From a virus, in the IMG/VR virus record IMGVR_UViG_3300009466_000014, positions 1 to 27,032 of that record: a DNA stretch of 27,032 nucleotides. The stretch is one strand, 5' to 3'. Position numbers and translations under genes: made by a program. The notes beneath the pieces are model-generated. The model saw only the letters and a program-made list of their open reading frames with translations. It did not search any database and was not told the origin of the DNA. Below are positions 1 through 6,444 of this stretch, one piece after another. Positions within the stretch are counted from its first letter, which is position 1. Each line of letters opens with the position of its first letter.

Positions 1-1
1 T

Positions 2-55
2 TCTAACCTTCCAGAACAAACATTTATAAAAGCAGAGGAGATTGAAAATGATTGA
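2..55 (+). CDS. C-terminal end of an upstream gene (partial)
   Basis: An open frame enters from the left edge and stops at 53-55, giving a 17-residue acidic tail (SNLPEQTFIKAEEIEND). Its stop overlaps the next gene's start in the ATGATTGA arrangement that recurs in this operon, which is the main reason for accepting it. Nothing can be said about function, and the fragment is short enough to be chance. Confidence 0.4.
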   Translation, partial: SNLPEQTFIKAEEIEND

Positions 56-218
56 AGTCCAGAAGAATTACAAAATCACACTCACAGAAGACCAAGCACA
101 ACAGCTCTATCGTCTTCTACAATCATCATCAAAAGAATTCTCATATGGGGAACGATTTGATGAACTGGGGTTTCTTCACGATGAACTACAAAAACTATTT
201 GATACGGGGATACGATGA
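48..218 (+). CDS. Small protein of unknown function (56 aa)
   Basis: The ATG at 48 follows an AGAGGAG ribosome binding site about 7 nt upstream. The product (MIEVQKNYKITLTEDQAQQL...) is soluble and rich in Glu, Gln and Leu, with predicted helices and no membrane segment. Its stop overlaps the next start (ATGA at 215). The ITLTE-x-Q start and helical tail loosely resemble the 72-aa product at 11247, so the two could be distant paralogs. Function is unknown. Confidence 0.7.
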   Translation: MIEVQKNYKITLTEDQAQQLYRLLQSSSKEFSYGERFDELGFLHDELQKLFDTGIR

Positions 219-517
219 CTGACTTTCAACCAAAACCACAAACACCAGAGCAAGTAGATCAAGGTCTTCGTGAGGCTTTTATACAAGCAAAGAAAGATGG
301 TGTGATGGATGCTACTCCTTATCTTGAAAGATGGAATAGTTATGATGGATTATTAGTAAAAGTTCCAAAAGAATCTGGTTGGAAGTGCTACTTATTTGGT
401 AATCGTCCTGGTGGAAATGGTATAATTTATGTTCCACCAGAAGAAAGAGTGCCTAATCGTTTTGTGAGGTTTATGATGCGAATTTGTTTTGATTGCCTAT
501 GGGTGGAGGAGAAATGA
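215..517 (+). CDS. Small conserved-looking phage protein (100 aa)
   Basis: The gene starts at an ATG overlapping the previous stop by ATGA and ends overlapping the next gene the same way. The sequence (MTDFQPKPQTPEQVDQGLREAFIQ...) has an N-terminal helix, a central Gly/Pro-rich stretch (FGNRPGGNG) and an aromatic C-terminus (RICFDCLWVEEK). No enzymatic motif or membrane segment is evident. I do not recognise the family. Codon use and packing support a real gene. Confidence 0.7.
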   Translation: MTDFQPKPQTPEQVDQGLREAFIQAKKDGVMDATPYLERWNSYDGLLVKVPKESGWKCYLFGNRPGGNGIIYVPPEERVPNRFVRFMMRICFDCLWVEEK

Positions 518-699
518 TTGAACGAGTAAAATTCACACACATCACACGAATGATTGATCCAAAGACACGCATTCATTATCTGGATGCGATTGATGAGAAT
601 GGACGACACTGGACTGCTCAGATGACACATACAGAAGAACCTTGGATTATCTACAAAGAAGTTTGGAAAGAAGACCCACAGCAACCTTACATGCTATGA
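514..699 (+). CDS. Small hypothetical protein (61 aa)
   Basis: I chose the ATG at 514 because a strong GGAGGAG sits just upstream and the ATG overlaps the previous stop by ATGA. An in-frame upstream start at 493 would overlap more and lacks a site. The product (MIERVKFTHITRMIDPKTRIH...) looks like a small beta-rich soluble protein with the core HYLDAIDENGRHWTAQM. It overlaps the next start by 4 nt. Function is unknown. Confidence 0.65.
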   Translation: MIERVKFTHITRMIDPKTRIHYLDAIDENGRHWTAQMTHTEEPWIIYKEVWKEDPQQPYML

Positions 700-1283
700 C
701 TGAAATCGAAAAGACAGAAGCAGAAATCAAAGTGCTTCAAAAGAAACTTGACCTCCTCAAAGAGATTGAAACACACAAATCTCAACCAAGAATGACCTTT
801 GAAAACGCTGGGGAGTATGAGGTTGTTTCTTATAATGGCGAGAATTATTATCGTCTGGAATACCCAACTGCTGATATTTGGTATAAGAGAACAGATGATG
901 ATAATGGTGTAACTTTCCTAAAACAGATTACTGATGGTGAAACTCATCGTTTACTTGAAGGTCTGTGGTTCAATCAGGTGAAGGGAGGCATGATTGATGA
1001 ACCTTATAAGAATGTGAAAGCATATTGGGATGAGAAAGATAATCCAAAACCTATGGATGAAGTTGTGGATAGGTTGATTAAAAAGTACGAAGCACAAAAA
1101 CTCTGGAATATTTTGTCAAACAAATATGATTATATTTCAGCAACTTGTGATGATATTGTATCCGCAGTAGAAGAATGGTTACCTAAACCACAATCTGCCG
1201 AAGGATCACAAAATGTAGATACTGAACTACTTGTAGATGGTTTCAATCACTGCTTACAAAAAATTAAGGAGATGCTACGATGA
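696..1283 (+). CDS. Hypothetical protein with N-terminal coiled coil (195 aa)
   Basis: The start at 696 gives ATGA overlap with the previous stop; the in-frame ATG at 642 would need a 58-nt overlap. Residues 1-25 (TEIEKTEAEIKVLQKKLDLLKEIE) form a short coiled coil. Next is a beta-rich middle with many Tyr/Trp and Gly (YNGENYYRLEYPTADIWYKRT), then a helical acidic C-terminus. The order 'coiled coil plus small domain' is common in phage accessory proteins, but I recognise no family. Confidence 0.7.
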   Translation: MTEIEKTEAEIKVLQKKLDLLKEIETHKSQPRMTFENAGEYEVVSYNGENYYRLEYPTADIWYKRTDDDNGVTFLKQITDGETHRLLEGLWFNQVKGGMIDEPYKNVKAYWDEKDNPKPMDEVVDRLIKKYEAQKLWNILSNKYDYISATCDDIVSAVEEWLPKPQSAEGSQNVDTELLVDGFNHCLQKIKEMLR

Positions 1284-1462
1284 CTGAACGAAACTTTGCT
1301 AAAGAACTTGCTCATCACCGCTATATTGATATGGAGGATGGGAATGATACTGAAACCATTTGTTATCCTTCTTTGATTTGTATTATCACCGAGTTGTGTG
1401 ATAGAATAGAGCAACTTGAAAAAGACAACAACCTCTTAAAATCCTACGCATGGGAACAATGA
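1280..1462 (+). CDS. Small hypothetical protein, coiled-coil C-terminus (60 aa)
   Basis: The ATG at 1280 overlaps the upstream stop by ATGA, and a GGAG site lies about 7 nt upstream. The C-terminal third (ELCDRIEQLEKDNNLLKSY) has a heptad-like pattern with an ELCDRIEQLE motif also seen in the next gene (DLKTRVEALEKDKN), hinting that the two small proteins are related or interact. Function is unknown. Confidence 0.65.
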   Translation: MTERNFAKELAHHRYIDMEDGNDTETICYPSLICIITELCDRIEQLEKDNNLLKSYAWEQ

Positions 1463-1695
1463 CTGAACTATCACTTAAATGGAAACAAATCTTTGATGAA
1501 ATCTCAACAGCAGATGAACATGTTGTTGGAAAAATCAACTACTATAATCTCACAAGTATCTTGGAAGATTTGTATGTAGAAAATGCTGATCTCAAAACAC
1601 GAGTAGAAGCACTGGAAAAAGATAAGAACCAATGGTATCATCCAGAAAGCAGTGTAGCATCAAATAACATTGACTTTGAGGGTTGTTATGACTGA
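1459..1695 (+). CDS. Small hypothetical protein, coiled-coil middle (78 aa)
   Basis: The start at 1459 makes the ATGA overlap with the previous stop; the upstream alternative at 1450 gains only three residues. The product (MTELSLKWKQIFDEISTADEHV...) carries a coiled-coil segment (YVENADLKTRVEALEKDKNQ) similar in pattern to the preceding protein, then a polar tail. No enzymatic motif is seen. Confidence 0.65.
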   Translation: MTELSLKWKQIFDEISTADEHVVGKINYYNLTSILEDLYVENADLKTRVEALEKDKNQWYHPESSVASNNIDFEGCYD

Positions 1696-1927
1696 AGAAG
1701 ATAAGTATGCTCTCAAAGAGTTTCTCCGTGGTGCTGGTGTAGTTGTTGGTGTTGTTGGCATTCTCATTACTATTCTGATGGTGCTTGCTTACTCCACCAC
1801 AGGTGGTGAACCATTGAGTTCATCATTTGAAGTGGTTGACAAATATAAAGAGTGTGATATAGTAAGATATGCACCACACCAAGTTGCCGAGTACAAGTAT
1901 TTCCTTTATTGTGAGAAAAACAAATGA
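1688..1927 (+). CDS. Small single-pass membrane protein (79 aa)
   Basis: I chose the ATG at 1688 (MTEEDKYALKEFLRG) because it forms the 8-nt ATGACTGA overlap with the upstream stop. Residues 14-37 (AGVVVGVVGILITILMVLAYSTTG) form one clear transmembrane helix after a short charged N-terminus. The C-terminal part has two Cys and many Tyr (YKECDIVRYAPHQVAEYKYFLYC). It is probably an inner-membrane accessory protein with unknown role. Confidence 0.7.
   Translation: MTEEDKYALKEFLRGAGVVVGVVGILITILMVLAYSTTGGEPLSSSFEVVDKYKECDIVRYAPHQVAEYKYFLYCEKNK
1836..1863 (+). promoter_or_regulatory. Candidate internal sigma70-type promoter (TTGACA-16-TATAGT)
   Basis: TTGACA at 1836-1841 is followed after 16 nt by TATAGT at 1858-1863, inside the membrane-protein gene. 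If active it would transcribe the 60-aa gene and the RNA-repair block. A match inside coding sequence can be chance, and none of the flanking elements of the other promoters in this window are present. Confidence 0.35.
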
Positions 1928-2106
1928 AACCTAAAACCCGTGTTATACTAGAAATGGCAATTGAAGAAGGTGTGCGTCGTGGTTGGCATCTTGCACACAA
2001 ACATGTAGAAAATCCTTTGCCAAGTGCCATTATGGAACGCATCGACGATGCTGTAATGTCTGCAATCTACGAATACTTTACCTTTGAACAGGAAGACTAC
2101 CAGTGA
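1924..2106 (+). CDS. Small hypothetical protein upstream of the RNA ligase (60 aa)
   Basis: The ATG at 1924 overlaps the previous stop by ATGA, and the stop overlaps the GTG start of the RNA ligase. The product (MKPKTRVILEMAIEEGVRRGWHLAHKHVENP...) is mostly helical with an acidic C-terminus (YFTFEQEDYQ). A compact helical protein with the pattern 'AIEEGVRRGWHLAHKH' recurs in phage accessory regions in my recollection, but I cannot name a family. Confidence 0.65.
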   Translation: MKPKTRVILEMAIEEGVRRGWHLAHKHVENPLPSAIMERIDDAVMSAIYEYFTFEQEDYQ

Positions 2107-3266
2107 ATTACGACTTTCCAGAAATTAACCACATTGATGATGTCATTCCTCATATTGAGGATTGGCAGGAGTTCAAAGTAATGGAGAAAGATTGGTATAC
2201 TGTTATCAACTACATGGTAGCATTTGAAGAAACATTCTCTCATGTCAGAAGTAGATCTATCTACAACATGAAGATTCGTCGTGAATGTCGTGGATTGATA
2301 TTTGATACTGCTACTGGTAAACTTCTTTCTCGTCCATATCACAAGTTCTTTAATGTTGGAGAACGTGAAGAAACCAAGGAAGAAATCATTAACTGGGCGT
2401 TACCTCATGTAATTTTGGAGAAGTTGGATGGTTCGATGATTCGTCCTATTCCAACACCAGAAGGTTTTCGTTTAGGTACAAAAGCTGGCATCACTGATGT
2501 TGCAATGAATGCAGAGTATTTTATTGCAGACAAACCAGAATATGCTAAGTTCATTAAATCAAGTTTTGCATGTGGGTTAACACCTATCTTTGAATGGGTT
2601 TCAAGAAAAAATCGTATTGTAGTTGATTATCCAGATGACCAGTTAATTTTAACTGCTGTACGAGATATACACAGTGGAAATTATATTCCATATTCTCAGT
2701 TGGTTGAAACAGGAAAAAATTATGATATTCCTGTTGTGAAAGCTATTGCTGGTGATGACACTGATATTGAAAAAATAGTTGACCACATTCGTAAATGGGA
2801 TGATGGTGAAGGTGTAGTTATTCGCTTTGATAATGGTCACATGGTCAAAGTTAAAGCAGATGAATATATTCTACGCCATCGCTCAAAAGAACAAATCAAT
2901 TCAGAAAAGAATATCATTCAAGTTATTTTGAATGATTCTGTAGATGATATGATTCCTCTGCTCACCCCTGAGGATGCTCAACGACTCAAAGACTTTCAGC
3001 AGAAGTTCTGGTGTGCAGTTGATGAAGTGTCCTCAGACCTCACCCAAATCTTTGAAGGTGGTGATAGGATGTATCCAGACAAAAAGGAGTTTGCTGTTGA
3101 ATTTGTGAACAAGATGCTCTTGCCTATTCATCGACCATTTATGTTTGGCATGAAACAAGGCAAAGACTGCAAGCAACTATTGACTGATTCAATCGAGAAG
3201 TCTTTGTCTTCTCAAACTAAACTCAACGATTCTCGCTGGATGTTCGGAGGTATTTCATGGAACTGA
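2103..3266 (+). CDS. rnlA: T4 Rnl1-type RNA ligase (387 aa)
   Basis: This is an ATP-dependent RNA strand-joining enzyme. Nucleotidyltransferase motif I, EKLDGSM, places the adenylated lysine at about K107. The upstream RRECRGLIFD and RPYHKFFN elements match the Rnl1 region that precedes the lysine. Motif III is FEWVSRKNRIVV, motif IV EGVVIRF and motif V MVKVKADEY. A C-terminal helical domain follows, and the length is close to T4 RNA ligase 1 (374 aa). The start is GTG, overlapping the previous stop. The next genes encode Pnk-like kinase and phosphatase, the known partners in T4 tRNA repair, which end-heal and then seal cleaved RNA. Substrate here is inferred, not shown. Confidence 0.92.
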   Translation: MNYDFPEINHIDDVIPHIEDWQEFKVMEKDWYTVINYMVAFEETFSHVRSRSIYNMKIRRECRGLIFDTATGKLLSRPYHKFFNVGEREETKEEIINWALPHVILEKLDGSMIRPIPTPEGFRLGTKAGITDVAMNAEYFIADKPEYAKFIKSSFACGLTPIFEWVSRKNRIVVDYPDDQLILTAVRDIHSGNYIPYSQLVETGKNYDIPVVKAIAGDDTDIEKIVDHIRKWDDGEGVVIRFDNGHMVKVKADEYILRHRSKEQINSEKNIIQVILNDSVDDMIPLLTPEDAQRLKDFQQKFWCAVDEVSSDLTQIFEGGDRMYPDKKEFAVEFVNKMLLPIHRPFMFGMKQGKDCKQLLTDSIEKSLSSQTKLNDSRWMFGGISWN

Positions 3267-3757
3267 TTATGATGTGTGGCATTCCTTGTGCAGGTAAGTC
3301 TACCTACATTCGCAGAGGAACTGAAAACACAGATGCTTTTGATGAGTATGTGATTCTATCTACAGACGACTACATCGAAGAGTATGCGAGGTCTGTAGAT
3401 AAATCATACAATGAAGTCTTTGATGATGTAATTCATGAAGCATCTGCTAAGATGTTTGAACAACTTGAATATGCTGTTCAACATGAAAAGTCAATTATCT
3501 GGGATCAAACTAATCTAACCAAAAAGTCTCGCAGGCAGAAACTGAAGAGAATTCCAGACACATATACCAAAACTGTGGTAGTTCTTCCCATTGAACTAGA
3601 AGATGCTATCATTCGCAATTCGCAAAGAGCGAATAAGTTTATTCCACGATCTGTCATCACTCGCATGTATCACCAATTTGAAATGCCAACTGAAGATGAA
3701 GGTTTTGATGCTATCATGACACATGATGGTACACATCTTAAACTGCAGGTAGCTTGA
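3257..3757 (+). CDS. Polynucleotide 5'-kinase, stand-alone Pnk kinase domain (166 aa)
   Basis: The enzyme likely phosphorylates 5'-OH ends of RNA. The P-loop is GIPCAGKST (residues 8-16), followed by an STDDY segment near D37/D38 like the RDDYR of T4 Pnkp. DQTNLTKKSRR (83-93) matches its DTNLNPERR, and RNSQRANKFIPRSVITRMY (120-138) matches the C-terminal kinase element. T4 Pnkp has about 300 aa and carries a phosphatase domain fused behind the kinase. Here the protein stops after the kinase, and a homologous phosphatase is encoded separately at 4109. The start overlaps the ligase gene by 10 nt, so expression is probably coupled. Confidence 0.88.
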   Translation: MELIMMCGIPCAGKSTYIRRGTENTDAFDEYVILSTDDYIEEYARSVDKSYNEVFDDVIHEASAKMFEQLEYAVQHEKSIIWDQTNLTKKSRRQKLKRIPDTYTKTVVVLPIELEDAIIRNSQRANKFIPRSVITRMYHQFEMPTEDEGFDAIMTHDGTHLKLQVA

Positions 3758-4134
3758 TGATTGCTGACTCGGTATTTGAACAAGTAATTGCAGTTGCAAA
3801 GTCTTCACCTTCTAAAAAACAGGTAGGAGCACTTCTTCTGAATAAGAATAAGGTAATTGTAAGTGCAACTAATCTTGAAACTAAATCACATCCACTCCAA
3901 GCTAAGTTTGCAGAGCGTGTAGGACTTGGTGAAAAGATCTATCTCCATGCTGAGATTGCTGCACTCGTGAAATGTCGTGATGAAGCAGACACTGTGATCG
4001 TTGCACGAATCAATCCACAAGGTAAACTACGAATGGCTCGCCCATGTCCTATTTGCCAGCTAGCATTGAAAGAAGCTGGCATCACTCACGTTCATTACAC
4101 TACTAACCATGGATTCCTCTACGAATACTCTTAA
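3757..4134 (+). CDS. Zinc-dependent cytidine-deaminase-fold protein (125 aa)
   Basis: The protein shows the zinc deaminase signature: HAE at H64/E66 (YLHAEIAAL) and PCPIC at C97/C100 (RPCPICQLALKEAGITHVHYTT). The QVGALLLNKNKVIVSATNL strand pair is typical of the fold. It resembles short phage and bacterial members of the dCMP/TadA-like superfamily rather than full-length dCMP deaminase. ATG 3757 overlaps the kinase stop as TGATG, and its end overlaps the phosphatase gene by 26 nt, so it sits inside what in T4 is a single Pnk gene. The substrate could be a free nucleotide or an RNA base. Its position suggests, but does not prove, RNA. Confidence 0.8.
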   Translation: MIADSVFEQVIAVAKSSPSKKQVGALLLNKNKVIVSATNLETKSHPLQAKFAERVGLGEKIYLHAEIAALVKCRDEADTVIVARINPQGKLRMARPCPICQLALKEAGITHVHYTTNHGFLYEYS

Positions 4135-4582
4135 GGATAAATGCATTATCTTTGATCTTGATGGTACTCTTTGTGACGTATCACATCGTCGTCAATTTGT
4201 TGCAACTAAGCCAAGAAATTGGGATGCATGGAACAAAGGAATTAGTCAGGATAAACCTGTAAAGCAAGTACTTGCAATGTTTCATTCATTGAAGTATTTC
4301 TTTCCTGTTTTCTTTGTGAGTGGCAGATCTGATGATTATCGTGATGTAACTATAAAGTGGTTAGAGGAACATGGAATCATGGAAGATGATTACAATGGTC
4401 TTTACATGAGAAAGTATAAAGATCATCGTGATGATGCTATTGTGAAGTCAGAGATTGCTGATATTATTGAAGAGCAGTATCAGATCTTTGCAGTCTTTGA
4501 TGATCGCAAAAGGGTCTTGACAATGTGGCAAGAGCGTGGTATATTTACGTTTGATGTCTCCCAAGGTAAAGGTGATTTCTAA
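4109..4582 (+). CDS. Polynucleotide 3'-phosphatase, HAD family, Pnk phosphatase domain (157 aa)
   Basis: HAD motif I is IIFDLDGTL with D16 and D18. Motif II is FFVSGRSDDYRDVT (S71, R73), a lysine lies in DDAIVKSEI (K113), and the acidic motif is FDDRKRVLTMW (D131/D132). These blocks line up in order with the T4 Pnkp phosphatase domain, including the final GDF. The enzyme probably removes 3'-phosphate or 2',3'-cyclic phosphate from cleaved RNA. The ATG at 4109 lies within the deaminase gene; no later in-frame start precedes motif I. Confidence 0.87.
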   Translation: MDSSTNTLKDKCIIFDLDGTLCDVSHRRQFVATKPRNWDAWNKGISQDKPVKQVLAMFHSLKYFFPVFFVSGRSDDYRDVTIKWLEEHGIMEDDYNGLYMRKYKDHRDDAIVKSEIADIIEEQYQIFAVFDDRKRVLTMWQERGIFTFDVSQGKGDF

Positions 4583-4947
4583 TGGGATTGTTTGATCGTG
4601 TTCATTGTGCATATCCAATCAATGAACATTTCAATAATAATACACTGCAAACCAAAGGATTGTCCAATTCAATGATTGAGTATTGGATAACACCTGCAGG
4701 TGAATTGTATGAGATTGATGATTATCATGCGGCAGACTTTGTAGAAGTAAATGATGAAGATTTGAAACCATGGGAAAGATTTCAATGGGTTCCTAATGGT
4801 AAGCATGGTAAAGTTAAACCAGTTTATATCACAGATTGCATTGAAGTTTACCCAGAACGGAATCCAAATGAAACCTGGGAAGAGTGGCCACGATGTAGTA
4901 TTTGCTTCAAAGAAGGTAAAATTACATACATAGAAATTATTCGATGA
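4582..4947 (+). CDS. Hypothetical protein of the 'GLFD' phage type (121 aa)
   Basis: The start overlaps the phosphatase stop as TAATG. The N-terminus MGLFDRVHCAYPINEH...LQTKGL resembles a widespread group of small phage and bacterial proteins that begin M-G-x-F-D and then carry a Cys-rich region and a QTK element. Most of the cysteines are missing here: only C9, one in ITDCIEVY, and CSIC near the C-terminus remain. The rest is beta-rich with many Tyr and Trp. Function is unknown. Confidence 0.7.
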   Translation: MGLFDRVHCAYPINEHFNNNTLQTKGLSNSMIEYWITPAGELYEIDDYHAADFVEVNDEDLKPWERFQWVPNGKHGKVKPVYITDCIEVYPERNPNETWEEWPRCSICFKEGKITYIEIIR

Positions 4948-5246
4948 CAGATTTTCCATATGAAGGATTTCCATTTAGACTAGAACACAAAGATGGAAAT
5001 GACAATAAAGTGTGTTGGTTTAGTTGCCAAGAACACTTACAAAAATACATAGACAGGTACAAGTCAATTGATGGTAACATCCAAACTATTACTGGTAAAG
5101 CATCACGAAAACAAAAACAAGAGTTGTTTTCATCATTAGACACATTCTTTGAACCAAATGAAACACCTGTGGCACCTGTGGGCACTCGCACTAGGAGAAA
5201 AAGCACACAAAAAAGATCAAGTAGCAGACAAAGTAGCAGTAGTTAG
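4944..5246 (+). CDS. Hypothetical protein with basic Ser/Arg tail (100 aa)
   Basis: The ATG at 4944 overlaps the previous stop by ATGA. Residues 1-45 (MTDFPYEGFPFRLEHKDG...VCWFSCQEHLQKYIDRYKS) form a compact domain with two cysteines. The last 25 residues are low-complexity and very basic (RTRRKSTQKRSSSRQSSSS). That tail lies exactly where the next gene overlaps by about 90 nt, so its composition may be shaped by the other frame. A nucleic-acid-binding role is possible but unsupported. Confidence 0.65.
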   Translation: MTDFPYEGFPFRLEHKDGNDNKVCWFSCQEHLQKYIDRYKSIDGNIQTITGKASRKQKQELFSSLDTFFEPNETPVAPVGTRTRRKSTQKRSSSRQSSSS

Positions 5247-5478
5247 GACTATCATCTTCACTACATATCTTATCACCAACTGCTTCATTGTAGCTGGTGT
5301 TATTCGACACTGGAATTCACGACAAATTAATGTTGAGGTAGAAATTTATGAAACTCCAAACTATTCCGAAAAATTATACTCAGAAAGATGGCACAATCTG
5401 GGAGTGGGTGGAGACACCAGAGTTGAGGGAGTATATCGCTCAGGCACAATCAAAAATCGTACAGGAGAGTTTGAATGA
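5158..5478 (+). CDS. Small single-pass membrane protein (up to 106 aa)
   Basis: The first ATG of the frame is 5158, deep in the previous gene. The recognisable part is DKVAVVRTIIFTTYLITNCFIVAGVIRHWN, one transmembrane helix flanked by charges. After that the frame (ETPNYSEKLYSERWHNLGVGG...) reads less like a protein and is overlapped from 5348 by another frame with better protein character. Either the two genes overlap extensively or one frame is damaged. The helix portion is the secure part. Confidence 0.5.
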   Translation: MKHLWHLWALALGEKAHKKDQVADKVAVVRTIIFTTYLITNCFIVAGVIRHWNSRQINVEVEIYETPNYSEKLYSERWHNLGVGGDTRVEGVYRSGTIKNRTGEFE

Positions 5479-5500
5479 GCCACCAAAACGAGCATCCTGA
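5348..5500 (+). CDS. Short overlapping reading frame with good ribosome site (50 aa)
   Basis: The ATG at 5348 has GAGG 9 nt upstream. The product (MKLQTIPKNYTQKDGTIWEW..., then VETPELREYIAQAQSKIVQE) looks like a genuine small alpha/beta protein. It overlaps the membrane-protein frame for its first 130 nt and the next gene for 26 nt. I rate it as likely as the competing frame in 5348-5478. Function is unknown. Confidence 0.5.
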   Translation: MKLQTIPKNYTQKDGTIWEWVETPELREYIAQAQSKIVQESLNEPPKRAS

Positions 5501-5711
5501 GATTGCAGAACATACCTGGATTGATGATACATTTCGTGTAACACAAACCAGATGGAAAACTTGGAGAAGTTATTCTAAAGATGGTTCTGAACTGATTACA
5601 TCATTGACAGAAGAACATTGTATTGCTGCAACTAGATTCTATATGAAAGGATTGCAGGAAGGATTTCCAGAAGCAAAAACTCATGCGGGAACTGTAGGTG
5701 GAAAACTCTGA
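5475..5711 (+). CDS. Small hypothetical protein (78 aa)
   Basis: The ATG at 5475 follows AGGAGAG by about 6 nt. The product (MSHQNEHPEIAEHTWIDDTFRVTQ...) has a strand-rich N-terminal half and a helical C-terminal half (EEHCIAATRFYMKGLQEG). No motif is recognised. A 4-nt gap separates its stop from the next start. Confidence 0.65.
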   Translation: MSHQNEHPEIAEHTWIDDTFRVTQTRWKTWRSYSKDGSELITSLTEEHCIAATRFYMKGLQEGFPEAKTHAGTVGGKL

Positions 5712-5715
5712 TAGT

Positions 5716-5865
5716 ATGCCACATCACGTACTGGACCCAACCACACCATGGTATGAGTTTTTGTCCTATATTGAGTGCTGTCGAAGCCTCAATCCACCAG
5801 GACATCCTTCACTCACTCGCTTTATGCGATACCATGAATACCTGAAAGAGGTTGGACTTAAATGA
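5716..5865 (+). CDS. Small hypothetical protein (49 aa)
   Basis: The frame runs from ATG 5716 to TGA 5863-5865 and overlaps the next gene by ATGA. The product (MPHHVLDPTTPWYEFLSYIE...) has clear protein character, with a Trp/Tyr-rich start and two cysteines, ending in RFMRYHEYLKEVGLK. No Shine-Dalgarno is evident. Function is unknown. Confidence 0.6.
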   Translation: MPHHVLDPTTPWYEFLSYIECCRSLNPPGHPSLTRFMRYHEYLKEVGLK

Positions 5866-6044
5866 ACGAATTCACTTTACACATGGACAAATACACTGAT
5901 GCAGAACTAGACGCAATGTGTCTAAACTCTGAAAACCAACAACTCAAGAAACGCATTGCAACTCTTGAGGAAGAAAACCAAAGACTAATCAATGATTTGC
6001 TTCAATTGTCACAACAAATGGAAGGTATGATTTATGAAGACTAA
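5862..6044 (+). CDS. Small coiled-coil protein (60 aa)
   Basis: The start overlaps the previous stop by ATGA. Residues 20-50 (LNSENQQLKKRIATLEEENQRLINDLLQ) form a strong leucine-heptad coiled coil, so the protein is likely a small dimer. It overlaps the next gene by 11 nt. The partner and role are unknown. Confidence 0.65.
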   Translation: MNEFTLHMDKYTDAELDAMCLNSENQQLKKRIATLEEENQRLINDLLQLSQQMEGMIYED

Positions 6045-6444
6045 TCAAAACGGTTATATTGATGCTGGTGTTGCTCTCCTAGCAGTTGGCGTGATTGTGA
6101 TTGGTGGTCTCATCTTTATTGGTGGTCCCCAATACAACGTATGGCAACAATCTCTTGCTGGTAAGGCAGAACTGCAGAAGGCAGAATATACTCGCCAGGT
6201 TGCAGTTCTAGAAGCACAAGCAAAGAAAGATTCAGCACAACAACTTGCTGATGCCGAGATCATTCGTGCTACTGGTGTCGCTAAAGCAAACCAAATCATC
6301 GGTGATTCGCTGAAGGACAACCGTGAGTATCTTCAATATCTGTATATCACTGGTCTTGAAGATGGTAGTAAAAATGGTAATGTGACCATCTATGTTCCCA
6401 CCGAAGGTGGAATGCCCGTCCCTACTCTTCAAATGAACAAATGA
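6034..6444 (+). CDS. Membrane protein resembling the C-terminal half of SPFH/prohibitin proteins (136 aa)
   Basis: Residues 8-28 (DAGVALLAVGVIVIGGLIFIGG) form one transmembrane helix. An Ala/Glu/Lys-rich amphipathic helix follows (KAELQKAEYTRQVAVLEAQA, then DAEIIRATGVAKANQIIGDS). It has the composition and the A-x-G-x-A-x-A-N pattern seen at the C-terminal end of prohibitin/HflC-like proteins, with the tail element IYVPTEGGMPVP. The SPFH domain itself is missing: family members are about 250-300 aa. It could form homo-oligomers in the membrane or interfere with the host's prohibitin or FtsH complexes. That role is inference. Confidence 0.65.
   Translation: MKTNQNGYIDAGVALLAVGVIVIGGLIFIGGPQYNVWQQSLAGKAELQKAEYTRQVAVLEAQAKKDSAQQLADAEIIRATGVAKANQIIGDSLKDNREYLQYLYITGLEDGSKNGNVTIYVPTEGGMPVPTLQMNK

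Noticed and set aside
4516-4521. TTGACA inside the phosphatase gene
   Set aside because: No -10 hexamer at 16-18 nt, so not counted as a promoter.
5713-5729. Similarity of GTATGCCACATCACG to GTATACCACATCACG at 16726 as a shared element
   Set aside because: The -35 half is missing at 5.7 kb, and the match falls on the start of a coding frame, so chance is likely.
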